Numbered from the stretch's first letter, positions 1 through 8,622 are shown. The stretch is DNA of 63,404 nucleotides from Streptomyces pinistramenti (GCF_020564935.1 NZ_JAJCXB010000045.1:1-63404), one strand, 5' to 3'. Numbers and translations are program-made. The notes: a model not told the origin generated them from the letters alone.

Positions 1-42
1 GGCGCCCGGCGGAGCGGGGCGGTGGTGCCCGTTGGCCGACGG

Positions 43-1671
43 TCAGGCGGCGGGAGCAGGGGTCGTCGCCAGGTGCCGGACTCCGGAGCGGACCGCCCAG
101 AAGAAGACGGCAAGGGCGATGACGGCGACGACGGACGAGTCGTACGGGGCGGGGATCCGGGCGGAGCCCCCGAAGGTGCCCAGCCAGGACAGCAGGGTCA
201 GGGCGACGAGATAGCACACCAGCCAGGCGCCGGTCCGCAGTTCGGCGGCGAGCGACCCGCGGTGCCCGCCGGGCTCCGTTCCGGCCTGTGCTCCGGGGCG
301 TCGCATGGCCAGGAAGATCAGCAGCCCGCCGAGCACGAGGGGCAGCGCGAGCCGCAGGTTGTGCCAGCCCGACCAGTACACGAACTCGCTGGCCACGACG
401 AAGCTGAGCGGGGCGATCCAGCGCAGTCCCGGCACCCATCCCACGGTGCCGCCGCCGGGCCCGGACCGGAAGACGGCGACGGCCACCGCCGACGCCGCGT
501 AGATCAGCAGATACATGTCGCCCATCACGCTGACGATGTCCTGCCAGCCGCCGACCGGGAGCAGGAAGACGATGATCACCGCGAGGTTGATGACCAGGGC
601 GCGGCGCGGCATGCCGTAGCGCTCGTTCACCTTCATGAAGAAGCGCGGGATGGTGCCGTTCTTGGCGAGGGCGTAGGTGTGCCGCGCGTCGATCGCCACG
701 CCGACGTAGGCGGAACCGCCCGGCGAGATGACCGCGTCGGCGTAGAGCAGGCTGGAGAGCCAGTGCAGATTGAGGATCAGGGCGAGCTGGCCGAAGGGGG
801 ATTCGAAGGAGACGCCGCTCCAGCCGCCACCGAGCAGCTTGTCGGGGACGGTGAACAGGAACGCCACCTGGAGGACCAGGTACATCAGGACGGCGAGGCC
901 GATGCCGGTGAGGACGGCTGCGGGGATGGTGCGGCGCGGGTTGCGGGTCTCGCCGGAGAAGTCCAGCGGGGCCTGGAACCCGTTGACGGAGTAGACGATG
1001 CCGCCGCCGGCCAGCGCGGTCAGGCAGGCCGCGTAGCCGTACGGGGCGAAGCCGCCGTGGTCGGTGAGGCGGCCGGAGTGCCAGCCGGAGGCGATGAGTG
1101 CGATCACGGTGATCACAGGGACGACGATCTTGAACACCGAGACGAGATTGTTGAGTTGGGCGAACATCCGTACCGCGAACCAGTTCAGCGCGGTCAGCAG
1201 CACACTGAGTCCGGCGGCGAGCGCCAGTCCGGAGGCGGTGAGGGTGTGGCCGTTGTAGATGTCCGGCAGGTAGTGCGCGGCGTACTGCATGATCGCGCTG
1301 ATCTCGGCGGCGGTGCCGCCGACCGACAGCAGCACCGACCAGCCGACGAGGGTGCCGACGAGGCGCCCGCTGGCGAACAGCGGCCAGCGGACCGTACCGC
1401 CGCCCTCGGGGCGCGAGGCGCCGAGTTCGATCATGACGAGGGCGACCAGGCCGCACAGCAGCCCGGCCCCGATCCAGGACAGCAGCGAGGCGGGCCCGGC
1501 GGTCTGCGCCGCGTACATGGCCGCGAACAGCCATCCGGAGCCGACGATGTTGGAGAAGCCGATGCCGGTCAGCCCCCAGAAGCCCAGTTCCCGGCGGAGC
1601 CGGCTCTCTTGGACCTGCACCCCTGGCGCGTCGGCGCCCCCGCCCCCACCTGTCACCTGACGCTCCGACAC
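43..1671 (-). CDS. APC superfamily amino acid/polyamine permease
   Basis: A 542-residue integral membrane protein of the amino acid-polyamine-organocation (APC) superfamily, expected to carry an amino acid or amine across the cytoplasmic membrane by secondary transport. The glycine-rich first helix (GIGFSNIVGSGWLF, about residues 36-49) is the classical APC substrate-site motif, and about twelve hydrophobic segments follow to about residue 525; length is normal for the family. The GTG start is chosen because GGAGG lies eight bases upstream and the N-terminus is a short polar tail before helix 1. The substrate cannot be told from sequence. It is transcribed alone; the next upstream gene on this strand lies about 210 bases away. 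Confidence 0.85.
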   Translation of the reverse strand: MSERQVTGGGGGADAPGVQVQESRLRRELGFWGLTGIGFSNIVGSGWLFAAMYAAQTAGPASLLSWIGAGLLCGLVALVMIELGASRPEGGGTVRWPLFASGRLVGTLVGWSVLLSVGGTAAEISAIMQYAAHYLPDIYNGHTLTASGLALAAGLSVLLTALNWFAVRMFAQLNNLVSVFKIVVPVITVIALIASGWHSGRLTDHGGFAPYGYAACLTALAGGGIVYSVNGFQAPLDFSGETRNPRRTIPAAVLTGIGLAVLMYLVLQVAFLFTVPDKLLGGGWSGVSFESPFGQLALILNLHWLSSLLYADAVISPGGSAYVGVAIDARHTYALAKNGTIPRFFMKVNERYGMPRRALVINLAVIIVFLLPVGGWQDIVSVMGDMYLLIYAASAVAVAVFRSGPGGGTVGWVPGLRWIAPLSFVVASEFVYWSGWHNLRLALPLVLGGLLIFLAMRRPGAQAGTEPGGHRGSLAAELRTGAWLVCYLVALTLLSWLGTFGGSARIPAPYDSSVVAVIALAVFFWAVRSGVRHLATTPAPAA

Positions 1672-1882
1672 GGCATCGGCCTCCTGCTCCGCTTCCCGGC
1701 TTGACGGCCCCGCGTGCGCGGGACCTGACGCGGATTCTGCCGGTCAGCGGCCCGAATCCACCAAGCGGCCGGGCCTTCTCCGCCTCCCGCTCGGTCTTAC
1801 CTACCGAGATGTCCCCGTTCGCTCCCCGGGACAGATGCCGGGCGCAGCCGCAGGCCGGCACCGGTCCTTCGCCGCGTGGGCC

Positions 1883-2128
1883 TCAGCCGCACGCCCAGCA
1901 GCCGGCCCAGCAGGCCAGGTGCGGGTGAGGGTGCCGGTGGACGCGGTGGGCGCGGTCGACGTGGTCGGCGTGGTGCCGCGCGGGCCGCTCGTCCTCGACG
2001 CCGACGATGCTCCGGGCCAGCCGGGCCCAGAGAATCACCGTGATCGCCGCGAGTTCCTCGGGCTCGGCGACGCCCCTGTCGATCCGCAGCGCGAAGTCAT
2101 GGGGCGCGCTGTCGGCGGGGGCGGTCAC
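1883..2128 (-). CDS. Acyl-CoA carboxylase epsilon subunit-like small protein (orphan)
   Basis: An 81-residue protein whose first 45 residues carry the AccE/PccE pattern: a short beta strand (DFALRIDRG), then the helix motif EPEELAAITVILWARLAR. In actinomycetes this subunit binds and stimulates the carboxyltransferase of acetyl/propionyl-CoA carboxylase and normally lies directly after accD/pccB. No carboxyltransferase gene lies next to it here; the upstream gene is a LysR regulator ending 276 bases away. The C-terminal half is unusual: a His-rich run (HHADHVDRAHRVHRHPHPH) and two Cys near the end. The GTG start has no clear ribosome binding site, so it may be a relic left after loss of its partner. 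Identity is inferred from the helix pattern only. Confidence 0.55.
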   Translation of the reverse strand: MTAPADSAPHDFALRIDRGVAEPEELAAITVILWARLARSIVGVEDERPARHHADHVDRAHRVHRHPHPHLACWAGCWACG

Positions 2129-2404
2129 GGGCGGGGCCCGGCGGCCGGGCGGCGAAGGCCGCGGTGCGGTGCCTGGTGTCCTGGTCGGGGCGCGGTGCGG
2201 GAGGCGGGCGGTGCGATCACACGGCCGACCCTAGAAGCGCGGGCGGGAGCCGTCGCGCCGGCACTCGCCGACCGGGTGGCGGCCGGTGCCCCGCCGCCCG
2301 TGCCGCTGCGGCCCGCGGGCTGCCGTGCAGCGCCCCGCGCCACCTCGGCCGATCGGGCGAGCGACAGTTCCCGGGACCGGGCGGACCGGCCGTCGCCGAC
2401 CGGG

Positions 2405-3304
2405 TCAGGGTGCCCGGGTGGGCGGTCCGGACAGGATGTTGACGCAGGCGCGGACCGGCGGGCTCGCGGCGCGGGTGAGCCAGGCGGCTTTGATGTCGCG
2501 GTACAGGGCGGGGCGGGTGCGCAGGAACCGTACGCCGGGCGGGGCGGGGCGGCGGGACATGGCGGGGATGAGTGCGGCGGCGAGGCCCTGTTCGACCAGG
2601 GCGAGCTGGGTGAGGTGTTCGGCGACGGTGTAGTGCACATCGGGCTCGACGCCGTGGGCGCGCAGCGCCTGGAGGAGCGCTTCGTACGGCTCGGTGCCCG
2701 GCGGACAGCCGGCCCACGCGGTGCCCGCCAGTTCGGCAAGACCGATCGTCTCCCGGTCGCCGAGCGGGTGGTCCGCGGCCACGGCGACGTAGGCGTCCTC
2801 GCTGGTCAGCGTGCGCACGCTGACACCCTCCGGGACGAAGACGGGGCGGTTGGCCCAGCTTTCGACGAGCAGCAGATCGAGGGTGCCGGCGAGCAGCAGC
2901 GGCATCAGGTCGACGGCCTCACCGTCGCGCACCGTGGGGGTCAGCCGGGGGTGGGCGGCGGTCAGTGCGGCCAGCGCCCGGGGCAGCAGGGTGCGCACCG
3001 CGCTGCCCACCCCGCCGATCCGCAGCGGGCCGATGACGTCGTCGCCGAGGTCGGCGAGGTCCCGTTCGGCGGCGGCGAGTTGGGCGAGCAGCCGGTCGGC
3101 GTGGGTGGCGAGGACGCGTCCCGCGTGGGTGAGGCGGACGCTGCGGCCGTGGGGTTCGAGCAGCGGGTGCCCGGCTTCGTGCTCCAGTTTGGCGAGCTGC
3201 TGGGAGACGCCGGACGGGGTCAGCTGCAGCGTCTTGGCGGCCTGGGCGATGGAGCCGTGGGCGGCCACCGCGGCGAGGGCGCGGAGCCGGTCGATGCTGA
3301 ACAC
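2405..3304 (-). CDS. LysR family transcriptional regulator
   Basis: A 299-residue LysR-type regulator. Residues 1-60 form the winged helix-turn-helix (IDRLRALAAVAAHGSIAQAAKTL, written here in part: start IDRLRAL, turn GSIAQAAKTL, recognition helix PSGVSQQLAKLE). Residues about 88-290 form the periplasmic-binding-like co-inducer domain. Length is standard. It is divergent from the EamA exporter gene that starts 73 bases away, the usual arrangement when a LysR protein controls a neighbouring exporter and itself. A 6-bp inverted repeat in the shared intergenic region is a candidate binding site. The inducer is unknown. Confidence 0.88.
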   Translation of the reverse strand: MFSIDRLRALAAVAAHGSIAQAAKTLQLTPSGVSQQLAKLEHEAGHPLLEPHGRSVRLTHAGRVLATHADRLLAQLAAAERDLADLGDDVIGPLRIGGVGSAVRTLLPRALAALTAAHPRLTPTVRDGEAVDLMPLLLAGTLDLLLVESWANRPVFVPEGVSVRTLTSEDAYVAVAADHPLGDRETIGLAELAGTAWAGCPPGTEPYEALLQALRAHGVEPDVHYTVAEHLTQLALVEQGLAAALIPAMSRRPAPPGVRFLRTRPALYRDIKAAWLTRAASPPVRACVNILSGPPTRAP

Positions 3305-3307
3305 ATA

Positions 3308-3329
3308 AGGAATTCTACTGAGTATTCCT
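3308..3329. promoter_or_regulatory. Candidate LysR operator between divergent genes
   Basis: AGGAAT (3308-3313) is repeated inverted as ATTCCT (3324-3329), with a 10-base centre, just upstream of the LysR start codon and 50 bases before the exporter gene. The spacing and T-N11-A-like core fit a LysR box. This is inferred from symmetry and position only. Confidence 0.45.
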
Positions 3330-3377
3330 GCCGAATCTACGCTTTTTCTTCTGGGTCATGACGGCCAGAGTGGACGC

Positions 3378-4376
3378 ATGGGATCCGATGAGACGGAGAT
3401 CGAGGCGGCGGCGTGCCCGGGGACGGCGCGGCGGGCCGGGACCGTGCGGGTGCCGGAGGGTGCGGAGCCGCGCCGCGGTGGACGCTTGGGCGGGCCGGTG
3501 GCCGGGGCGGTCGCCGGGTCCGCGTGCATCTCGGCGTCGGCGGCCTTCATGAAGCTGTCCGGCACGAACGCGGGGACGGGGGCGTTCCTGCGGTGCGCGC
3601 TCGCGCTGCTGGTGCTCGTGCCGCTCGCGCTGCGGGAGCGGCGGCGGGTCGGGAGCCGGCCGGTGCGTTACCTGCTGACGGACCTCGCGGCCGGGCTGCT
3701 GCTCGGTGTCGACATGGTCTTCTGGGCGGCGAGCGTCCTGCACGTCGGCGCCGCCATCGCCACGGTGCTGCTGAACGTCCAGGTCGTGGTCTTCCCGCTG
3801 CTCGCCCGGCTGGTCTCGAAGGCCGCGCTGTCGCGGCGGTTCCTGTGCACGGCGCCGCTGATGCTGTGCGGGGTCGCGCTCGCGAGCGGCGCCGTCGGGC
3901 ATCCACAGCCGGGCAGCGATCCGGTGGCCGGTGTGACGTACGGGATCGCCGCCGGAGTGACGTACGCCGGCTATCTGTTCCTGATGCGGCTCGGCGGCGG
4001 ACGGGCGCAGACCGTCGGCCCGGTGTGCGTGTCGACCGGCGCTGCGGCCGCGGCGGCCGCGCTGCTGGGCGGCCTGTGGACGGGGATCGATCTCGCTCCC
4101 GGCTGGCCGGCCTGGGGCTGGCTGGCGGCGCTGGCACTGGTCGGCCAGGTGCTGGCCTGGTTGCTGATCACCACCGCGCTGCCGAGGCTGGCTCCGCACG
4201 TCGGCGCGGGACTGTTACTGCTCCAGCCCGTGCTGGCCTTTCTGCTCGGCCTGGCCATCGGCGAGCGGCCGACGGCCACCCAGCTCGCCGGGTGCGTGGT
4301 GGTGGTCGCGGCCGTGGGCTTCAACAGCCTTGCAGGAACGGCACGTTCGGGCAGCGGCACGGCGGATGCCCGGTAG
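3378..4376 (+). CDS. EamA-family (DMT superfamily) transporter
   Basis: A 332-residue protein with a polar N-terminal stretch of about 35 residues followed by ten predicted membrane helices arranged as two EamA repeats (about residues 38-165 and 190-320), the RhaT/YdcZ type of drug/metabolite exporter. It probably exports a small metabolite or amino acid; no residue identifies the substrate. It is divergent from the LysR gene and so likely under its control. The ribosome binding site before this ATG is weak (GAGTGGA), so the exact start is less certain than the identity. A start further inside, near residue 50, would remove part of helix 1 and is less likely. Confidence 0.82.
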   Translation: MGSDETEIEAAACPGTARRAGTVRVPEGAEPRRGGRLGGPVAGAVAGSACISASAAFMKLSGTNAGTGAFLRCALALLVLVPLALRERRRVGSRPVRYLLTDLAAGLLLGVDMVFWAASVLHVGAAIATVLLNVQVVVFPLLARLVSKAALSRRFLCTAPLMLCGVALASGAVGHPQPGSDPVAGVTYGIAAGVTYAGYLFLMRLGGGRAQTVGPVCVSTGAAAAAAALLGGLWTGIDLAPGWPAWGWLAALALVGQVLAWLLITTALPRLAPHVGAGLLLLQPVLAFLLGLAIGERPTATQLAGCVVVVAAVGFNSLAGTARSGSGTADAR

Positions 4377-4454
4377 GGGCGACCAGGCGTTCAGGGTGCG
4401 GGGCCGCACGGCCGTGGCCCCGTGCGGCTCACCCTCGCCACCCGGAGCCGCGGG

Positions 4455-4865
4455 CTACTCGACGACCAGCTCGACGTCGATGTTGCCGCGGGTCGCCTTC
4501 GAGTACGGGCAGTACTGGTGGGTGGCCTCGACCAGTTGCCTGCCCCTCTCGCCCGCGAGACTGTCCGGCAGCTCCACCCGCAGGGTCACGGCCAGGCCGA
4601 AGCCGGTGTCGTCCTTGCCGATGGAGACCTCGGCAGTGACCGACACGTCGGTGGTGTCGACCTTCAGCTGCCGTCCGACGTTCCCCATCGCACTGGCGAA
4701 GCACGCGGCGTATCCCGCGGCGAAGAGCTGCTCCGGGTTGGTGCCCTCGCCGTTGCCGCCGAGCGCCGGCGGCATGGCCAGCGCGAGATCGATCCGGCCG
4801 TCGGAGCTGACCGCCCGCCCCTCACGGCCGTTGGCGGTGGCGACAGCGGTGTAGAGCGCGTCCAT
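4455..4865 (-). CDS. ohr: Organic hydroperoxide resistance protein Ohr
   Basis: A 136-residue thiol peroxidase of the OsmC/Ohr fold, which reduces organic (fatty acid) hydroperoxides in the cytoplasm using lipoylated proteins. The two redox cysteines are present in their family contexts: C55 in GYAACFASA and C119 in HQYCPYSKA. The motif NPEQLFAAGYAACF is diagnostic. Full length for the family. The start is set at the ATG preceded by AAGGAG, giving the usual MDALYTA N-terminus; an upstream in-frame ATG would extend into the operator. It is divergent from ohrR with a symmetrical operator between them. Confidence 0.95.
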   Translation of the reverse strand: MDALYTAVATANGREGRAVSSDGRIDLALAMPPALGGNGEGTNPEQLFAAGYAACFASAMGNVGRQLKVDTTDVSVTAEVSIGKDDTGFGLAVTLRVELPDSLAGERGRQLVEATHQYCPYSKATRGNIDVELVVE

Positions 4866-4925
4866 CACGGAACTCCTTCGATAGCCCGGCGCGGCCGACT
4901 CCCGGCCGCCCGACACCCATAAAGA

Positions 4926-4950
4926 TTGCACACAACTCAGTTGCACGCAA
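4926..4950. promoter_or_regulatory. OhrR operator (inverted repeat)
   Basis: The ohr-ohrR intergenic region holds a symmetrical site centred on C4938: CAACT-C-AGTTG in the core, flanked by TTGC on the left (4926-4929) and GCAA on the right (4947-4950). It lies between the two divergent start codons, where OhrR is known to bind in other bacteria to repress ohr and itself until its sensor cysteine is oxidised. The site is seen directly; its use by OhrR is inference from position and symmetry. Confidence 0.75.
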
Positions 4951-4995
4951 TTAAGCTTCCCGCGACTCAATGCCCCCGAGGGCTAATCTGGAGCC

Positions 4996-5448
4996 ATGAC
5001 CACGCTCCCGGTACCCGACGCCGAACTGCTCCGACTCGACCACCAGGTCTGCTTCTCGCTGCACGCCGCCTCGCGCGCGTTCGGCGGCGTCTACCGGGAC
5101 GCACTCAAGGACCTCGGGCTGACCTACCCCCAGTACCTGGTCATGCTCGTGCTCTGGGAGGACGGCCCGCGGCCCGTCAAGTCCATCGGCGAGCGCCTCC
5201 GCCTCGACTCCGGCACCCTCTCCCCGCTCCTCAAGCGCCTGGAGACGGCCGGCCTGGTACGCCGCGAACGCAGCACCGAGGACGAGCGGTCGGTGACCGT
5301 CCACCTCACACCGGACGGCGAAGAACTGCGCGAGCGCGCCCTGCCCGTCCCCCGTAGGATGCTCGCGGCGACCGGCCTCACCGTCGAGGAACTCCGCACC
5401 CTGCGCGGCCTGTTGGGGCGGGTGACCAGCGCACTCGACGAGGCGTGA
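4996..5448 (+). CDS. ohrR: MarR-family organic peroxide sensor/repressor OhrR
   Basis: A 150-residue MarR-family winged-helix repressor of the OhrR branch. The N-terminal sensor segment RLDHQVCFSLHAASRAF contains the conserved reactive cysteine C19, equivalent to Cys15 of Bacillus subtilis OhrR. The wHTH follows (about 45-115: YPQYLVMLVLWEDGP, SGTLSPLLKRLETAGLV, wing RSTEDERSV). No second C-terminal Cys is seen, so this looks like a one-Cys type sensor. Divergent from ohr; expected to bind the palindrome between them and to release it when oxidised by organic hydroperoxides. Confidence 0.94.
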   Translation: MTTLPVPDAELLRLDHQVCFSLHAASRAFGGVYRDALKDLGLTYPQYLVMLVLWEDGPRPVKSIGERLRLDSGTLSPLLKRLETAGLVRRERSTEDERSVTVHLTPDGEELRERALPVPRRMLAATGLTVEELRTLRGLLGRVTSALDEA

Positions 5449-5549
5449 GCCCCGCCCCGCCGGGCTGCCGCACGCCCCGATCGGGCCGCGCCCCGTACCC
5501 TCCCGTCGCCCCGCACCGTTAGACCCGGCACGTGCCTTCCGCGGTACGC

Positions 5550-5571
5550 GCGCAGGGCGCGCGCCCTGCGC
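5550..5571. repeat. Perfect 22-bp palindrome upstream of the peptide/ketosynthase pair
   Basis: GCGCAGGGCGC (5550-5560) is followed at once by its exact reverse complement GCGCCCTGCGC (5561-5571), with no loop. It lies 100 bases after the ohrR stop and 75 bases before the next start codon. There is no T-run, so a dimeric-regulator operator is as likely as a terminator. No regulator can be named. Confidence 0.5.
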
Positions 5572-5646
5572 ACCACAGCCGGAGCCGCCGGCGAGCACCC
5601 GCAGGGCCGCGGTTGGCAGATCGCCCACGAAGCGGAGGAGTGCCAC

Positions 5647-5772
5647 GTGAACCCGGCAGAAGTCGTCACCACCTTGCCGACCCAACGATCCGGGGCCGGC
5701 CCGGCCGACGTCACCACCGAGCCCCCACCGCGCCGGCCGACGGCGCCCACCGACGGCGAAGTCGCCGCGTGA
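5647..5772 (+). CDS. 41-residue leader peptide/small protein coupled to the ketosynthase
   Basis: A short GTG-started ORF with a strong ribosome binding site (GGAGGAG ending six bases upstream) and high GC at third positions. It encodes 41 residues rich in Pro, Thr and Ala (start MNPAEVVTTLPTQRSG, end DGEVAA), without Cys, signal peptide or membrane segment. Its TGA overlaps the GTG of the ketosynthase gene (GTGA), so the two are probably translationally coupled; the ketosynthase has no good site of its own. No family is recognised. It may simply serve to load ribosomes, or may be a product in its own right. Confidence 0.5.
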   Translation: MNPAEVVTTLPTQRSGAGPADVTTEPPPRRPTAPTDGEVAA

Positions 5773-7010
5773 CGGCCGCCCGGAAGCCGTTCTCCGCGGC
5801 GGTGACAGGCATCGGGCTGGTGACGGCCGCCGGCGTCGGCGCCAAGGCCACCTGGCACGCCGTCACCGAGGAATCGTCCCCCTCCGGAGTCCGGCACAGA
5901 GCCGAACTGACCGACCTGCCCTGCGACTTCATGTACGCCGCCGACGACCTGGACGCCACCGGAACACTGGGCGTCGCGGCCGTGCGCCTGATGGACCGCT
6001 TCGCGCAGCTCGCGGTGATCGCGGCCCGCGAGGCGATGGCCGACGCCGGCCTCGACGCCGCCACCTGGGACAGCACCCGGGTCGCCGTCGTCATCGGCTC
6101 GGCGCACGGCGGGCTGCCCTTCTACGACGAGCAGCACACCGCACTGACCGAGCGCGGCGCCCGCCGGGTCTCCCCCAAACTCGCCCCGCTGACCGTCGTC
6201 AACAGCGCCGCCAGCAACGTCGCCATGGACCTGGGCGCACAGGGCCCCAGCCTGGGCGTGGGGACCGCGTGCTCCTCAGGAACCGTCGCCCTGGGCACCG
6301 CGCACCAACTGCTGCGGTCCGGGGCCTGCGACATCGCCATCGCCGGTGGCGCCGAGTCGGTGTGCTCGCGGCTGCTGATCGCCAGCGCCTGCCAGATGAA
6401 GGCGGTCTCCACCCGGCGGGACAACCCCGCGGCCGCCTGCCGCCCCTTCGACGCCGACCGGGACGGCTTCGTCGTCGGCGAAGGCGCCGGCCTCCTCGTC
6501 CTGGAACGCCCCGAGCACGCCAGGGCGCGCGGCGCCACGATCCGCGCCGGCCTCGCCGGGTACGGCGCGTCCAGCGATGCGTACGCCGCGGTGGCGCCCG
6601 ACCCCGAGGGCCGGGGCATCGAGCGTGCGCTGCGCACCGCCATGGCGGACGCGGAGGTGACGGCGGCCGACATCGGGCACGTCAACGCGCACGGCACCTC
6701 GACGGTCGTCAACGACCGGATCGAGGCGACGATGCTGCGGCGGGTGCTCGGCGGGCACCCGCTGGTCACCTCAACCAAGGCGATGACCGGGCACACACTG
6801 GGCGCCGCCGGCGGCATCGAGACCGCACTGACGGTACTCGCGCTGGAACAGCAGCTGGTGCCGCCGACCGTCAATCTCGACACCCCCGATCCGCAGATCC
6901 CGCTGGACATCGTGCGCCAGGAGGCGCGCTCCGCCCGGTTCGACTGCGCGGTCAAGACATCGCTCGGCTTCGGCGGACACAACGCCGCACTGGTCCTGAC
7001 CCGCAGCTGA
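5769..7010 (+). CDS. Free-standing beta-ketoacyl synthase (KAS II-like)
   Basis: A 413-residue condensing enzyme of the KAS I/II fold, which would join an acyl group on its active cysteine to malonyl-ACP by decarboxylative Claisen condensation. The catalytic triad is complete: C168 in GTACSSG, H308 in NAHGTST and H342 in GHTLGAAGG; the C-terminal glycine loop GFGGHNAALV is also intact. It is a single module without ACP, acyltransferase or chain-length factor nearby, so it either serves fatty acid synthesis as an extra KAS or a pathway whose partners lie elsewhere. The GTG start overlaps the stop of the small upstream ORF; sequence before it in this frame is Arg/Pro-rich and non-coding in character. 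Confidence 0.85.
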   Translation: MTAARKPFSAAVTGIGLVTAAGVGAKATWHAVTEESSPSGVRHRAELTDLPCDFMYAADDLDATGTLGVAAVRLMDRFAQLAVIAAREAMADAGLDAATWDSTRVAVVIGSAHGGLPFYDEQHTALTERGARRVSPKLAPLTVVNSAASNVAMDLGAQGPSLGVGTACSSGTVALGTAHQLLRSGACDIAIAGGAESVCSRLLIASACQMKAVSTRRDNPAAACRPFDADRDGFVVGEGAGLLVLERPEHARARGATIRAGLAGYGASSDAYAAVAPDPEGRGIERALRTAMADAEVTAADIGHVNAHGTSTVVNDRIEATMLRRVLGGHPLVTSTKAMTGHTLGAAGGIETALTVLALEQQLVPPTVNLDTPDPQIPLDIVRQEARSARFDCAVKTSLGFGGHNAALVLTRS

Positions 7011-7897
7011 GCCACATCCGCCCCCGCCCGGCTCCGTCCAGGACGCCCCCGACCGACGGCACCGGGCCCGGGGACGGGAGCACGTACACGTCCGGGCGGT
7101 CGCACGCAGCGCACCACAGGGGCCGTACCTGCCTGCGGCTCCCGGTCACTGCCGCCAGCTGCGAAGCGGTCCGGCCGGTCGATGCCCCCGACCGGCATCT
7201 CGACGTCACGGAGTACGGCCCCCGGCCCCGGCAGCCGGACGGATTCGACCCAGCGGGCCCGCCAGCCGACCCATATCCGGCATGACGTCCGCCTGACGTC
7301 ACGAACAGCTGCGGATGCCGGAGCACCGGCTGCCGTACGCCGATGCCCGGGGAACCTCGGCGGGCCGGCAGACCGCGACATCGCGGTCGGCAGGGTGAGC
7401 AACGTGGGGTGGGACCTCCGGCCGCCTTCGCGCGGCATCGGCTCGACACGTATATCGGCGCCTGGGGCCATCCCCACTACGCCTGACGGAACCGGCCGTG
7501 CCCTGATCACGGCCGCGGCACGGCCCCGCGCGCCATCCCCTGTGACCCAGGCGACTTCAACGCCGCCCCTCCAACCCATAACTCCGGCATTTCGGGCAGC
7601 GCCGGGTGATGCCGGGCACAGGGTGCACGTCACGTACGAGCCGCTGTAGTCGAAACACGCCCGCTCAATCACACCGAAAAACGGGCACAACATCGGACAT
7701 CTCGCCGTATCTCACGATGAGGGGTAGTACAACCCATCATTGCCACCACCCGAGGGCCGCGTTAACCATTACTCGGGTAGCACCGAGAACGTGCCGAAGA
7801 GGCTCCTCCCCCGTGGTGAGCGAGCGCGGCCAGACCCTCGGTTCACACGCGCCGCCGAAGGCCGCTCCCCCGTACACCACCCGGAAGAGGTCACCGC
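7011..7897 (+). other. Long intergenic region, no convincing gene
   Basis: Nearly 900 bases between the ketosynthase and the transglycosylase gene. Open frames here on both strands are low in complexity and have no ribosome binding sites or family motifs. The last 220 bases are less GC-rich than the surroundings (from about 7650) and include a small hairpin CTCGG-N6-CCGAG near 7773; this is the likely promoter and untranslated leader of the downstream secreted enzyme. No known riboswitch signature was recognised. Confidence 0.4.
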
Positions 7898-8614
7898 ATG
7901 CCCAGCTTCACCCTGCTCCGCAACGCCCGCACCATGCGCATCACCCGCACCCACAAGATCGCCGTGGCCGTCCTCGCCACCGCCGGCGCCACCACAGCCC
8001 TCGCCACCACCGCAGCCCCGAGCGACACCGGAACCACCACCTCCGCACACGCCCCCGCCGCAGTGAAGCCCGTCACCACCAACGGCCTCCCCGCCAAGAC
8101 CCAGACCGGCAAGGACACGGCCGCCAAGAGCACGGAGGCCGCGGGCAAGTCGACCTTCTCGGTGGCCGACTCGCTCAAGGTGACCGCCGTCGCCGAGCAG
8201 GGCCACACCGCGCAGCAGGCCGCCGACCGCTCCCTGGAGCGCACGGCACTCGACGTCCCGAAGGCAGCGCCCAAGGCGGCGCCGAAGCAGTACAAGAACA
8301 ACCTCGACGGCTGGATCCGCCAGTCCCTCGACATCATGAAGGACAAGGGCATACCCGGCTCCTACAACGGACTCCACCGCAACATCATGCGCGAATCCTC
8401 CGGCAACCCCCACGCCGTCAACAACTGGGACATCAACGCCATCAACGGAATCCCCTCCAAGGGACTCCTCCAGGTCATCCAGCCCACCTTCGACACCTAC
8501 CACGTCAAGGGCACCCCCCATAAGCTCACCGACCCCATCGCCAACATCACCGCCGCAGCCAACTACGCAGCACACCGCTACGGCTCCATCGACAACGTCA
8601 ACTCCGCCTACTGA
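7898..8614 (+). CDS. Secreted transglycosylase SLT-domain protein
   Basis: A 238-residue exported protein. A signal peptide (basic start, hydrophobic HKIAVAVLATAGATTALAT about residues 18-36) is followed by an Ala/Thr/Lys-rich linker to about residue 125 and a C-terminal lysozyme-like SLT domain. The domain shows NIMRESSGNPHAVNNWD with the catalytic glutamate, then SKGLLQVIQPTF and a C-terminal NITAAANYA. Such enzymes cut the MurNAc-GlcNAc bond of peptidoglycan. The small domain resembles secreted Streptomyces muralytic enzymes (often annotated as transglycosylase SLT or resuscitation-like). AAGAGG lies upstream of the ATG. It may act with the GH25 muramidase encoded next. Confidence 0.82.
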   Translation: MPSFTLLRNARTMRITRTHKIAVAVLATAGATTALATTAAPSDTGTTTSAHAPAAVKPVTTNGLPAKTQTGKDTAAKSTEAAGKSTFSVADSLKVTAVAEQGHTAQQAADRSLERTALDVPKAAPKAAPKQYKNNLDGWIRQSLDIMKDKGIPGSYNGLHRNIMRESSGNPHAVNNWDINAINGIPSKGLLQVIQPTFDTYHVKGTPHKLTDPIANITAAANYAAHRYGSIDNVNSAY

Positions 8615-8622
8615 GCTGACGC

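Noticed and set aside
2125..2739. Open frame ending on the epsilon-like start codon, as if a carboxyltransferase gene preceded it
   Set aside because: Its sequence is Pro/Arg/Ser-rich, overlaps the LysR gene in another frame and has no carboxyltransferase motifs.
6122..7693. Long minus-strand open frame opposite the ketosynthase
   Set aside because: It is antisense to a gene with a complete catalytic triad, is rich in Arg/Ser/Pro and has no start signal; a typical high-GC shadow frame.
7680..7897. Possible c-di-AMP (ydaO-type) riboswitch before the transglycosylase gene
   Set aside because: Such riboswitches precede some Streptomyces muralytic genes, but the conserved core sequences could not be found here.
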